Positions 36,034 through 46,403 of a stretch of 64,000 nucleotides of DNA are shown here, piece by piece (position 1 is the first letter of the stretch; every line of letters starts with the position of its first letter). This DNA comes from Pseudorasbora parva (taxonomy: Eukaryota > Chordata > Actinopteri > Cypriniformes > Gobionidae), in NCBI RefSeq assembly GCF_024679245.1, contig NC_090195.1:9439993-9503992 (forward strand), given 5' to 3'. The translations under genes were made by a program, and so were the position numbers. The notes beneath the pieces were generated by a model. That model was not told the origin of the DNA and did not search any database. It saw only the letters and a list, made by a program, of their open reading frames with translations.

Positions 36034-37928
36034 TGAGCCTGTTGCTCCCTCAACTTACGCCTCTTCTCCTCAACCTTTGCGGGGTTCGCAGCATTATCAC
36101 AAGCAACGGCCAAATGCCCGTCCTCTCCGCATCTGAAACAATATCCAGGGCGAGGCCGATTGGTCATTGGTTGGGCCCTTCTAGCACTTTTACCAGTGTC
36201 TGTCTCTAACACATTCTGAGGTGGAAAATCTCTGGGATTAGCAGTCTCACGGGAGTATTCTCTATAACTCTTTTGAGCAACACTCTGAGCCTGCAGCTCA
36301 GCAACTTGTCGTCGCAGCTTAATGATTTCTGAATCCTCTGAATTTTCATGTCTCACTTCTTGGACCATGGATGCTTTCATATTGGCTACCTGAGTGCGCA
36401 ACTCTTCCACTACTTTCCTTAAAGTGCTCAACTCTGCCTTCTCAGAGCACCCACTCAAGCGTTTCTGGCCTGGGGGTTGACCTAAGGTGGCAACTTGAGC
36501 CTGTACTTCAGCAAGTTGTGCCCTAAGGCGGTCAGTTTCAAATGCGTCAGAATTTGGTATCTCATGTGAACAAGCTGAGACTTGCTGAGTGGCAATTCGT
36601 GGTCTCGGGTAGGTATTAGGAGCTTTTGACAACCCAAGGTACCTTTTCATGCGTTCTTCTTTGGAGGCATGCTTACTCTCCTCTGTTCGGATTAATACAA
36701 CCAACTCAGCAAAGGTGGGTGGGTGAGCCTCCCTCCTTCCTAACTGAAGGCTGGTTATGAGACCATCTTCCCAACATCCTCTCATGAACTGTTTCAAGAG
36801 ACAACGATCGTGATCTCTCTCCGCAATGCCTCCCCTCCTAATCGTTGTACTCAAAATAACGTGCAACCTATGCAAGAAGTCTGATGACCTTTCTCCCTGA
36901 TTCTGTAAAGTGCCCATGAACTTGGCTAACAGTTCATCACCATCCTCTACAGAGCCATAGACTGACTCAAGCAACTCAAGATATACCGCCGGCAAAGCTG
37001 GGGGTCGTACGTGCTTTACTACATCTGCAGCTGGAGGCAACAAGCTATCTAAGATCCTTCGCGCTCTATGCAAGTCTGAAACCGACGGGTCACTTAACAG
37101 GAGATCTACACTTGCTCGCCATGTATCAAAATCAGGTTCATTTGGAGGACGCGGGCTCCTCCCTGAGAAAACCCTAAGTCGAACTGAGGTTTGCTGTACC
37201 ATTGTGGCATCAGCCGTCTTCACTATGTGCTCTACTACCATTCTCTGAATACCCGGTGGGTCAGCAATGCTCGCAGCAAAAGTAGGGTTAGTAGTCACGG
37301 TAACACCATCAACAACGGTTTCTGAATTTGGGAAGGATATAGAGACCTCTCGTCTCTTGGTTGGGTCTTTTGATTCTGGGGTTCGCATTTCTAATGTTCC
37401 AGCAGAGGTCGACAAGGGCATCGGGGAACAAAACACAGGTTCTGGAACGATCGCTTCTACACTCTGAGAATCAAAGCTTGCATTTTGTGCTCTTTCTGGA
37501 GTATGGTTAGCGGAGTGGGCTCCCTGAAGTTTTTCTAACTCCTCCTGAAGCACATCTGAGAAAGGCTTCCCACTTCCCCTAGCAACGGCCTTCAATGTTT
37601 CAAGATACTCTTCAGTGACCTTACTACAAGCTGTCGGTTTACAGACGCTAGCCAGAGTTCGTACTTGGAATGTAACACTCGGGTTTGAGAGGCTTCCCAG
37701 GGTTAAGGGTAGCAAGGGTGTTAAATTCAGCATTGGAGTGCCGTGAGCATATTCTACAATACCATGGTGATGGAACTCAGAAGTTTGGTCATCAATTATC
37801 AAATTGCGTCTAATTGATCCATACTTTTGCAAGAATGTCTCTAGCTCGCTATCTGTCTCAGTTAACGTGAGACCTTTGATTATAAGCGCATTATCCACGT
37901 TGACGTTTTCTCTCTCTATGATTTCCAT
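35991..37928 (-). CDS. gag: Gag polyprotein, PNMA/ZCCHC-like, with one CCHC zinc knuckle
   Basis: Gag builds the particle and packages element RNA. The frame is 645 codons and starts at ATG 114 nt after the 5' LTR. Residues about 10-60 (NALIIKGLTLTET... to GIVEYAHG) look like the RRM-like head of PNMA proteins. Residues about 248-433 form the capsid-type core, beginning VRLRVFSGRSPRPP and containing FDTWRASVDLLL, ARRILDSLLPPAADVVK and SDFLHRLHVILS, which parallels PNMA capsid regions. Residues about 465-560 have coiled-coil heptads (RLRAQLAEVQAQVATL, IIKLRRQVAELQAQ). A CX2CX4HX4C knuckle (CFRCGEDGHLAVAC) lies near residues 593-606. The frame ends ...SLALN then TAA, directly after a slippery heptamer, so a fraction of ribosomes should continue into pol. 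The resemblance to vertebrate PNMA genes fits their known origin from Ty3/gypsy gags. Family assignment is from memory of motifs. Confidence 0.9.
   Translation of the reverse strand: MEIIERENVNVDNALIIKGLTLTETDSELETFLQKYGSIRRNLIIDDQTSEFHHHGIVEYAHGTPMLNLTPLLPLTLGSLSNPSVTFQVRTLASVCKPTACSKVTEEYLETLKAVARGSGKPFSDVLQEELEKLQGAHSANHTPERAQNASFDSQSVEAIVPEPVFCSPMPLSTSAGTLEMRTPESKDPTKRREVSISFPNSETVVDGVTVTTNPTFAASIADPPGIQRMVVEHIVKTADATMVQQTSVRLRVFSGRSPRPPNEPDFDTWRASVDLLLSDPSVSDLHRARRILDSLLPPAADVVKHVRPPALPAVYLELLESVYGSVEDGDELLAKFMGTLQNQGERSSDFLHRLHVILSTTIRRGGIAERDHDRCLLKQFMRGCWEDGLITSLQLGRREAHPPTFAELVVLIRTEESKHASKEERMKRYLGLSKAPNTYPRPRIATQQVSACSHEIPNSDAFETDRLRAQLAEVQAQVATLGQPPGQKRLSGCSEKAELSTLRKVVEELRTQVANMKASMVQEVRHENSEDSEIIKLRRQVAELQAQSVAQKSYREYSRETANPRDFPPQNVLETDTGKSARRAQPMTNRPRPGYCFRCGEDGHLAVACDNAANPAKVEEKRRKLREQQAQWDSLRGHSSLALN
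35994..36000 (-). promoter_or_regulatory. -1 ribosomal frameshift slippery heptamer TTTAAAC
   Basis: In the gag frame the codons are GCT TTA AAC TAA, so the heptamer T TTA AAC sits directly before the gag stop. A -1 slip gives TTT AAA CTA AGG, exactly the pol frame. UUUAAAC is one of the most efficient known slippery sequences. The 8-nt spacer and downstream hairpin support a programmed site. Confidence 0.88.
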
Positions 37929-38018
37929 TATTGCGATGTAAGGTCAGCACTTTGTTTTTTTTTCAAATGGTCTAATTTTCTGCCTTTCCTACCACCGTCC
38001 TTGTTGCTAAGCAACAGT

Positions 38019-38036
38019 CTCCTGGCTGGCTCGCCA
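38019..38036 (-). promoter_or_regulatory. Candidate tRNA primer-binding site
   Basis: Six nt after the 5' LTR the minus strand reads TGGCGAGCCAGCCAGGAG. The leading TGG matches the complement of the CCA end of a tRNA. I could not assign the tRNA from memory, and the 6-nt offset from the LTR is slightly long. Confidence 0.5.
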
Positions 38037-38042
38037 ACTTTC

Positions 38043-39601
38043 TGTAACGCGCGTCGCGGCACAAGTACGACCCTCCCTCCCAACAGTGAATAACGGAAAT
38101 GAGCAGAAAAGGAACACACTATCTCTAAATTTGGACCAGCGATCAGAAGAATCAGATTCGCTCAAGAGACTGTGTCAGCAACAATGGTAGAAGGAATGAC
38201 GACAACACTGGCTGCATTAGAAACAGGCAAGTTGTATTAGGAAGATATTAATAATGCAATAATGATGATAATATCGGAGGTTCAATGCATCAGAAACAAT
38301 AAAGAAAAGAAAAAAAAGAAATAGCGACCAAAAAGGGGGTAATGGATAATAAAATAAATATAGGAATGAATGTATTCTTATAATCCCTATATTTTTAAAT
38401 TTCTATTTAGTCTACTTATTATTTGTATATTTATTTTTGACCTATTTAGGTTCAAGCTAATAAAATTAACTGAATCTTATTTTCACCTATTAATTCAATT
38501 TGTTTCTAATTAGCTTAATATAAAGAACAACTTTGGATTTGAGTATGAATACAATTTACCCCAAATTACATTGGAAATACTCTTTCACTCTGGCTCTTCA
38601 GAAAACAACAACAGAAATAAAATGAAACAAAATATATATAAAAACAAAATATAAAACAAAAGGACAGTGATAATAAAAGTGGAAAATCAGTAGACAACAA
38701 AAAAAAAAAATCACAATGGATAAATCTTAATGCTCACGATACAGTCCCAATGTGGATTAGGGTTTCACTGGAGTTCAGCTCACGTTCGATGCTGTTTACA
38801 CGAGATCCTTCTTCCGCAACTTAGTTCTGAGCAACACAGTTCAGGTCAGAAAAGCGAAGAAAAGACGTGTGCACAATCATACCATTCAGTTTCTTGGTTC
38901 TCGTAGCTCGATCCTTATATGGGCATGGCTCGCCAGTTCCTGCTTGCAAGAGTTACTCTCGGAGTGAAGCAGGGACAACACAGGTTCAAAAATCTTCTTT
39001 AGAGTTCGTCTAGTGTCCCTCAAACGTGCAGCATCCGACTCAGGAAGCGATTAGGAAAATAGCAGAATAGAAGAGAAGAAAAGGGAAAAGGGAAGCAAAG
39101 GAAAAAACCCAACCAAGAGAATTCAAATGTTCTAGTTATGAAGCTTCTAATCAGGCGAAACTCCAACCTCTGGAAGTTTCTCTCTCCTCAGTAACAGTTG
39201 AATTAGCACCAGCCGTGACGATCGACTGACGACGTTCAATGCACACTCAAAATCTGTTTCTCTTTACACACTCACTAATTTATGTATTTTTTACTCGGTT
39301 TCTCCTTTCTTTTTCAGGACCGCGTTGGAACTGCAGCTTCTCTCATGCATCGAGCATTCTCTCCTGTCCATCTCTCCCGCAAAGTCCCGATCATAGGGCG
39401 GGGCTAAATCTACACTCTCCTCATTGGTCTAAACTGCACTGTTTTATTTAAACATCAACTTTTCAAATGAATTTTATTTTTATTTATTTTTCTATTTCTC
39501 AATTGCTATTAAAATAAAGTACTGACTTTACATATTTGAGTGCTAGTTTTTATTCCCTTTTATATTTTATATTAACAGGGCTCTTGGTAACATGGGTTAC
39601 A
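38043..39601 (-). repeat. 5' LTR of the Ty3/gypsy-type element
   Basis: This 1559-bp direct repeat has perfect 6-bp terminal inverted repeats (TGTAAC/GTTACA). It is the upstream LTR for minus-strand transcription, so it should contain the promoter. It is unusually long for a Ty3/gypsy element; many fish members have LTRs of a few hundred bases. No protein-like frame is seen: the short frames here recur identically in the other LTR and lack protein character. Confidence 0.95.
38913..38921 (-). promoter_or_regulatory. Candidate TATA box in the 5' LTR
   Basis: The minus strand reads GCCCATATAAGGATCG here, a TATAAG core in a GC-flanked context. If used, transcription would start about 30 nt downstream, giving a U3 of roughly 0.7 kb. 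This is a motif match only; the same motif occurs in the 3' LTR. Confidence 0.35.
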
Positions 39602-39605
39602 CCTG
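39602..39605. repeat. Target-site duplication, right copy (cctg)
   Basis: This matches 29703-29706. A 4-bp duplication is within the range made by retroviral-type integrases. Confidence 0.8.
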
Positions 39606-40609
39606 CATTCAGCTTGCCATCATAAATTGCTCCTTCATAATTCATAAAATCAATTAGCCCAACAAACAAAGAGCACACCAGCATTTTTCTAAGCAGGAGC
39701 TAATTAAACATGTGAACTGCAGAACGATTCACATGGAACAGAGGGAGATTAGCCCGCCTCCTTTCAATTCTGACCAAGCATGGCAGTCACGCATCAGCCC
39801 AGGACGACACACACACATGCACACACGCACACATCTGGGACCTGGCAGCTGGGCTACCCAGATACGGCGCATTCTGCTTCTTTTTTGCCGCACAACCCTT
39901 CTACTCTTCTCTCCCTCGTTTTTTCTACCTCCACGGTCTGCAGGTGCACCGCTTGGGGAACTCTCAAAGCAGTGGGTATCTTATTATGGGGAGGCGATGG
40001 TGGAGAGAGACAGAACAGTAAGCCCCATGTGCTCAGACAGGAAGTGCTGGGCAATATGTGAAACTCTTTGTATGAAAGCCGGTGAAAACCACAGGCTGTG
40101 AAACACCAACGAGCAGATCTGTTATCCGTAAATAAGTTAAAGAGAGTGCACAGGTCAGGTAGAGACAGGGAGCGAAAGATGTGAAAGCAAAACAAATGAA
40201 CTGAGAGATTCTCTGGACTGCAGGAGTGTCAGTGTTTCTGTTTGCGACTTGTTAAGATGCTTTAAATGAGCTTCTGCAGGTCTAATGGTAACAGGGCTGA
40301 CAAGCCAGGTGTCACCTTCCATTTCCTTGAGTGATGCTACCTGTCTGCTGTTCATCCATTCTGAGATATACAACTGCCGGCTCAAGAACAACGGAGAAGA
40401 TGAGCCACAAAGAGATACTATAAAGTTTGTGCAAGAAAAAAAGAAGAAAAAAGATAATATACAAATACTACCACTACTAAAAATAAATAAACAAATACAA
40501 ATTATTATTATAGCATGATCAAAAGACATAGAATGTAAAACAATGGTGCATATTGATTGGTTTGTTATAATTAAAAAAAAAAAAAAATTAATGCCATATT
40601 TTAATATTT

Positions 40610-41620
40610 TAAATGCCAAACAATTTCTGGAAAACTCAAAATTCGGAAGTTAGGTTGCTTCCATCCTTAAAATTTAAAAGACGACGGTTCATAAGAACAA
40701 GGTCAAGCAACAGACATTGGGGACAACAAAGCTACAGATCGGCAGAGGGCGAAAACGACTCTCCATTGACTGGAATGAACGCCAACTCATTTGAATGTCA
40801 CTCAACAACCGTAGAGAAAGAAAGCAAAGAAGAGCCAGGCTGAGGTTTGGTTAGACGGAGGCCTGGAGAGGGCTACAAACCACAGTGTCTCACACCCACT
40901 GTGAAATTTATTGGAGGATCGGTGATGACCTACGGGAAAGCTGGAATCGGGCAGATTTGTCTTTGTTCCTTCTGCTCTGACAATGTTCCCTGACTCTGAG
41001 GACTGTTTTTTCCACCAGGACAATGCTCCATGCCACACAGCCAGGTCAATCAAGGTGTGGATGGAGGACCACCAGATCAAGACCCTGTAATGGACAGCCA
41101 AATCTCCAGACCTGAACCCCATTGAAAACCTCTGGAATGTGATCAAGAGGAAGATGGATGTCACAAGCCATCAAATAAAGCCGAGCTGCGCTAATTTTTG
41201 CACTAGGAGTGGCATAAAGTCACCCAACATCAATGTGAAAGACTGGTGGAGAGTATGCCAAGATGCATAGACGAAAGCTGTGATTCAAAATCAGGGTTAT
41301 TCCACCAAATATTGATTTCTGAACTCTTCCTCAGTTAAAACATTAGTTTTGTGTTGTTTAAAAGTTAATATGAACTTATTTTCTTTCCATTATTCAAGGT
41401 CTGACAACACTGCATCTTTTTTTGTTATTTTGACCAGTTGTTGCTTTTGGGAAATAAATGCTCTAAATTACCATATTTTTATTTGGAATTTGGCAAAAAT
41501 GTTGTCAGTAGTTTATAGAATAAAACAAAAATGTTAATTTTAACCAAACACATACCTATAAATAGTAAAACGAGAGAAACTGATAATTTTGCAGTGGTCT
41601 CTTAATTTTTTGCTGAGCTG
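40610..41620 (+). pseudogene. Decayed Tc1-like element, third family
   Basis: Transposase traces run from FKRRRFIRTRS near 40670 through TVKFIGGSVMTYGKAGIG near 40900 (GGSVMVWG block), FFPPGQCSMPH near 41015 (relic of the FQQDNAPCH Asp block) and ISRPEPH near 41100 (SPDLNPIE block). Stops and frameshifts are frequent. The right terminus reads ...agtggtctcttaattttttgctgagctg followed by TA at 41621-41622, a recognisable Tc1-type end. I did not find the left terminus, so the element may be 5' truncated near 40610. Confidence 0.75.
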
Positions 41621-41886
41621 TATGAGGATTGCTGAGAAAGGGCAGTGGTCTTCAGAAGCTGGACCAGAATCAAGGGCAGGATTTAGGAAGATATGCATGC
41701 GGATAATCAGATGCAGAGAGCAGAACGACTAAATGCATTCATCAATCATAGGGAGAGCAGAGTTACTCTGAGGAATTGCGAGAATTAATCCTTCACCTGC
41801 ATTTGGTTTAATTCACGAAACCGTTGAAAGGAGAAGTCAGCTAATAAACTCTTACGAGTGAGAGGGAACACAAGAAAGTAAGTTAA

Positions 41887-41889
<3 letters not shown>

Positions 41890-41949
<60 letters not shown>
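41890..41949. repeat. (GA)n microsatellite
   Basis: About 30 units of purine dinucleotide. Confidence 0.97.
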
Positions 41950-41952
<3 letters not shown>

Positions 41953-42189
41953 CTGATTCAGGCTGTGAAAAAGAGCTAGACATTTCTTGAGTTGGCTTAA
42001 GTGATGCAGTGACAACAGCTATGTATCTGCAGGGTCAAGTGAGTATTTTTACACATTCAATTGTTTTCTTAGCTGAGTTGACGCCTGGAAACGGTGTTTG
42101 TGAATAGCATGATGACTGGATGATGAATGAGGTGCCAGAATCAATTGGGTGTGTAATTACACTTCATCATTTGGATCTCTCACAGTAGA

Positions 42190-42212
42190 AACACACACAC
42201 ACACACACACAC
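42190..42212. repeat. Short (CA)n
   Basis: Eleven CA units. Confidence 0.93.
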
Positions 42213-44761
42213 AGTCTCAGATTAACTGCCTGGGCAGCAGCTTCCTGATCTGTCAATGGTGTTAAGAGGTCAAATGGAATATATCTAAATAGGTGTCCAT
42301 ATCAACCAATATAAAAAGTTGCACTGGAATTCTTCAATTTCTGTAACAATAGCACAAAATCAAATGCTTTAAATAAAATCATAGAAATGCAAATCGGATT
42401 GCAATCATTTGACGCCGGGAGGTTATAACATGATTAGATTAAGTTTTGTGGTGAAAGAGCATGAGGAACAGAAGACTGCTGAAACATCAGATGACCGGAC
42501 CAATGAAATGTGCTGATGTGGAAGAGCTGAAGTGCCGAGCACAGCACATGAGATGGCAAGAGGAAGATACAGAGTGGAATGACTTATTCTGGAAAGGGCG
42601 GGGGTGTGGGGTGAATCTCGAAATTAGCACAAATAGATTATCTGTCCTCCGGTTCCTGGCCTCAGCACGGCCAAAGCAGGCAAAAAAAAAAAAAAAGAAA
42701 ACGAGAAAAACACATTGACTTCTCAGCAAACGACTGCCCATCCGAGCAGCCAAGGAGGACCGCAATTAAGCGATCAATCACCGTATCATCGATCCCCAGG
42801 GGAGACAACTGTATCCAGGCCTAACTAAATATGCAACGTTTTGCACAGATAACAGACAGGCATTTGAGATGGCGTTTAACATTCTTTAACATGACTAATA
42901 CATTCATCTTTTAGTACCCAGGGTATTTTTTGGTTTGAGATGAATAAGTAACAAAAATATATATATACAGCCTCCCTCTTTTAGTCAATTGGGAAATGTC
43001 AACCAGTAATAAGGTCTGTAGTAACCTCTGGTCTGCTGAAAAAAGTGGCACAGACAAAGACCTGCTCAACGCACGAAACGACCCATCCCACCAACCAACT
43101 GCAAACTACTCAAAACACTTAATCAATAGTTAATGCTGATCTGTAAGATCTGCTAATTAAATTTCTGTCCTGACTGTTTATCGTGTTTCAATATTTCAAA
43201 ATTTAAAGATTTTTTTTTAGACATGGCTGTTCAATGAGACATTTACATCCCTCTTTGTCTTCATTGCAAGCTAACAAGGAACAGTAGGAGTCTTCGGTTC
43301 TCCTGCAGAGACTATGGTTGAGCGAGAGAAGGCTGATGTATAATGCATACATTATACATCAGAATGAGTGAGGGCCAGCAGTGTGTCAGAGGAGACAGAG
43401 TCAGACTCAAGCTGTTCCTCCAGGAGCCTGCTTCATCCCTCCTTTAATTACACTCTATTGATCAAACACAGATGGAGGGGGATGAAGGATGGCATAAAAG
43501 AAAAAAAAGAAAGACATGGAAGGACAGAAGTGAAGAAAGTGAGAAATAAGTGTTGTGTGTAGTTTTCAGACTGATAGGGAGAGAAAGAGACTATTTACTT
43601 TTGATTTACTACTAGTATATAGTAAGTATAGGCTACACTGCACAGTATGCAAATTAAGTGAATTAATGCAATGTGCCTTTTGTGATGATAAAAATAAAAA
43701 TAATATAATTATAATAAAAAAAGAATGTAATTAATATTTGAATTATCCTTATAAAATGTATATATAATATATTTTAAAATATAAGGAACTGTAGAAAGAT
43801 AGCATTACAGTCAGATCAAGGTTCACATCAGGGCTTTCAGCATTACAAAGTCTCTTCAGATGTACAAAGGACAACCTAATTTTTCTGACACAAACAAGAT
43901 GTCTCCATTTTTATTTCTAATATTAGATATCAATCTGCTCTTCCAAAACCTTCATAATTAAATATGATATTATTATTATTAATAACAGGGTAACTGTACA
44001 ACAAACATTAAGCATGCTTCAAAGGTCTAAAGTGTATATTCTCTTCTTTTCTCTTTCATTTTGCTGACCTACTTAGCTCTCCATTCCAGGGCTGCATCTT
44101 GGCTCCTTTGTTTCATACCGATATAGACTAAATCTCTTCTGAGATCAGGAATTTCTGTGCTTGGGGTCATCCGCCTCCTGCCAGACTCTAGTGGCTCATG
44201 CACTGTGAGGCAGAAACACATTTCAGGGGATGAAGGAGCGTATGCTTCCTGTGAGCTTGTGGAGGGAGATGAATCATGATTCTCCATGACAGGGAGGCTT
44301 GGAGAAAAACCCACTACAACGAGCATGCTGCTGAACTCTGGATTACCTTTTTAGAAACAAAACGACAAGTCACTGCTCTCATAAATATCTGTCAGAGACG
44401 ACACTCAACGATCCTCACTGTGCACCATTAATGAGAACACAGCCTTGAGGGAGATTTAAAATGTACAGCCTTCTGTGATCAACTGTCATCTTCACCCAGT
44501 AACAGGTTTAGAAACATCCACACACTCAACACACAGCATTGTACACTCTAATGTGAAGTTTGCTGATTAGACTGGCTGAACAGCTATGTGGTCTAATTTC
44601 CCCATAAAAAACTGATTTTTTTGATCATCAATATCATTATTATTACTAAATTAAAATTGCATAATTGTTATTATAATTAAATTATTGCCATTTATTTAAA
44701 AATTAGGCTCATTTGGTGTGGAAGATATAACTTCTGGTGCATCCTTAAAAAAAAGAAAAGT

Positions 44762-45084
44762 CAGGTCTCGTCATTAACACTTGTCCACTTGTGGATTTTT
44801 TTTAAGGTGCAAGTGAATGAGAACTTTACTTGCCCGGCCGGACAAGTAGCCCGATTAAAATGTCAATAACAAAAATAACTAGGGAGTCACCAAAACGTGA
44901 GAATGATTCTGCTTTAATTTAGTGTAAGCGTTGATTGATATATAATAATAATATAATATGTAATGTAATGACAGTAACAAGGTTGCGCTGTTGAGGCTCG
45001 TGCAACATTCCTGACCGTCACAATGACTGACCGATTCACTTGTCCAAAGGACAAGCACATGAAAAGGCTTAATGTTGAGCCCTG
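44762..45084. mobile_element. hAT-like non-autonomous element, deleted copy
   Basis: This 323-bp copy has the same start (caggtctcgtcattaacac), the same end (cttaatgttgagccctg) and the same internal 'agtcaccaaaa...gattctgctttaatttagtg' block as 26521-27573. It lacks most of the middle. The flanks agaaaagt and agaaaggt match at 7 of 8 bases, which points to an 8-bp hAT-type duplication. Confidence 0.7.
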
Positions 45085-45759
45085 AGAAAGGTTCATCTAC
45101 ATTAAATGTATTTTTTATTTTATTGTTGACCTCAGATACTAATGAAATGGACAAACAGGGATAGATGCTGAAAATAAACTAGACTCCTTGTTAAGACCGA
45201 AAGAAATAAACATATAAAGGTGAGATGCGATGGAGGCAGTTATGGCCCCTGCTACGTATATAATTAGAGAATGAACTTCTGTTTATAGCCCGGGTGTCAA
45301 AACAGTGAATTTCACAGTCTTGAGATTGATCACAGAGTGTCAAGTTAGAAAGTATATTTCAGAATGCTGCAATCCTGACGATGCAAGAGTTTAAAAAAAA
45401 ACATAAAGAACAATCCAAAGAAGGTTTCTGAGTTAATGAGGGTAGTAGTTAACAATGCTTGATTCCCAAGATACATATTTACACTTGAACTAAATGTTTC
45501 CCCCAGAAATGTTATCTTTTTTTAATGCATTGTGAAAAATAATTGTAAGACAGGAAAAGTGCCTGTAGTTCTGTCTAGCTGTTTATAAAAATCAAGCCTA
45601 TGCATAAAACAAACCCCTAAAAATATAGAGCAGAGTAAACATACCCTGCCTCCCAATACACCAAACTACATAATGAGAAACAGGAAAATGAAAAAGAGCC
45701 GAGGGCAACAATCTCCAAACAAAATTTGACTGCAACAACAGCTAATCCAAATGTCTTAC

Positions 45760-46403
45760 CTGCCATGTACTTTAATGTCAGAGATGGCATAGAAGTATCT
45801 GGAAAGGTTGTTCTCATCCACCATGGTGGCGCCTGTGGCAGGCCTGAGCAGACGTACGCGCAGGTCAGTAATGGTGAAAAAATCTCTCAGGTTCTTGGTG
45901 GTGTCCAGTTGTCCATACAGCGAGGCCATATTGTGCAGCTTGGGCCCGGCAAACAGTGCGAAGCGGTCTTTGATTTCGAAACGCACGGTCTTGTCGTTCT
46001 TCCACACGTAACCTCTGGAATATTCCTCGGTGCAGATAATGTCCAGCAATGTGTGCTGGGTAATGTCTCTCACAGTCTTGGGCTCCATAGTGAAAGCATC
46101 AAGGCAGTCAGTAGCGTAGAACTGGTAGGGCTGCCAGCTACGTCCATAGTCCAGAGACTTCTCCAAAACCATCTGCTCAGGCCGACCTGACTCAAAAGTG
46201 ATGACAATGTCATCGGTCAGCTCAATGGTCTTGTTCCACGACAGGGTTATGTTGACCGCCAGAGGTTTAGGGTATTTCTTCCAGGAGGTGGACTGCCAGA
46301 AGGTTGTGGGGTTGCGGCCCTCAAAGTCAAACATGAGCTCAGGAGGGTGGGCCAGCTCGTCTGTGGCTGCATCGCACTCATTGTTGCACATATAGGGGTT
46401 TTC
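45760..46403 (-). CDS. ntng1: ntng1 exon encoding most of the laminin N-terminal (LN/VI) domain of netrin-G1
   Basis: Netrin-G1 is a GPI-anchored presynaptic protein whose laminin N-terminal domain binds the postsynaptic ligand NGL-1 (LRRC4C). This exon is open throughout (about 214 codons) and reads [12 protein letters not shown]... to ...[12 protein letters not shown]. Segments such as [34 protein letters not shown] and [18 protein letters not shown] are characteristic of NTNG1 rather than NTNG2. Two N-glycosylation sequons (NIT, NKT) lie close together. On the minus strand the acceptor is a pyrimidine-rich tract ending in ttgtag before GAA, and the donor is AG/gtaagac. The exon starts in phase 0 and ends two bases into a codon, which the exon at 12103-12275 completes as Arg. 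The start codon and signal peptide are in exons beyond the window. I cannot tell which teleost paralogue this is. Confidence 0.93.

Larger units (their letters stand above)
29707..39601 (-). mobile_element. Full-length Ty3/gypsy-type LTR retrotransposon with PNMA-like gag
   Basis: The 9895-bp element lies in minus orientation, the same as ntng1. Its two 1559-bp LTRs start TGTAAC and end GTTACA and are offset by a constant 8336 bp. They appear identical wherever I compared them, including a run of 12 A. The flanks carry the 4-bp duplication cctg at 29703-29706 and 39602-39605. In element order it has 5' LTR, candidate primer-binding site, gag, a -1 frameshift site, pol (protease, reverse transcriptase, RNase H, integrase), polypurine tract and 3' LTR. 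There is no env. The domain order with integrase last is that of Ty3/gypsy (Metaviridae). All parts needed for transposition seem open. Confidence 0.95.

Noticed and set aside
37928..38119. 63-codon frame upstream of gag on the minus strand ending in TAATG overlap with the gag start
   Set aside because: It begins at GTG with no ATG in the frame, so a vertebrate ribosome would not be expected to use it. The overlap is noted but not supported as coding.
40155..40619. 154-codon minus-strand frame with hydrophobic stretches
   Set aside because: The hydrophobic runs come from AT-rich and poly-A/T sequence, and the frame starts at a chance Met with no exon structure.
45726..46395. Plus-strand frames of 65-154 codons opposite the ntng1 exon
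   Set aside because: They are antisense shadows of the strongly coding minus-strand exon, and their starts and ends ignore its splice sites.
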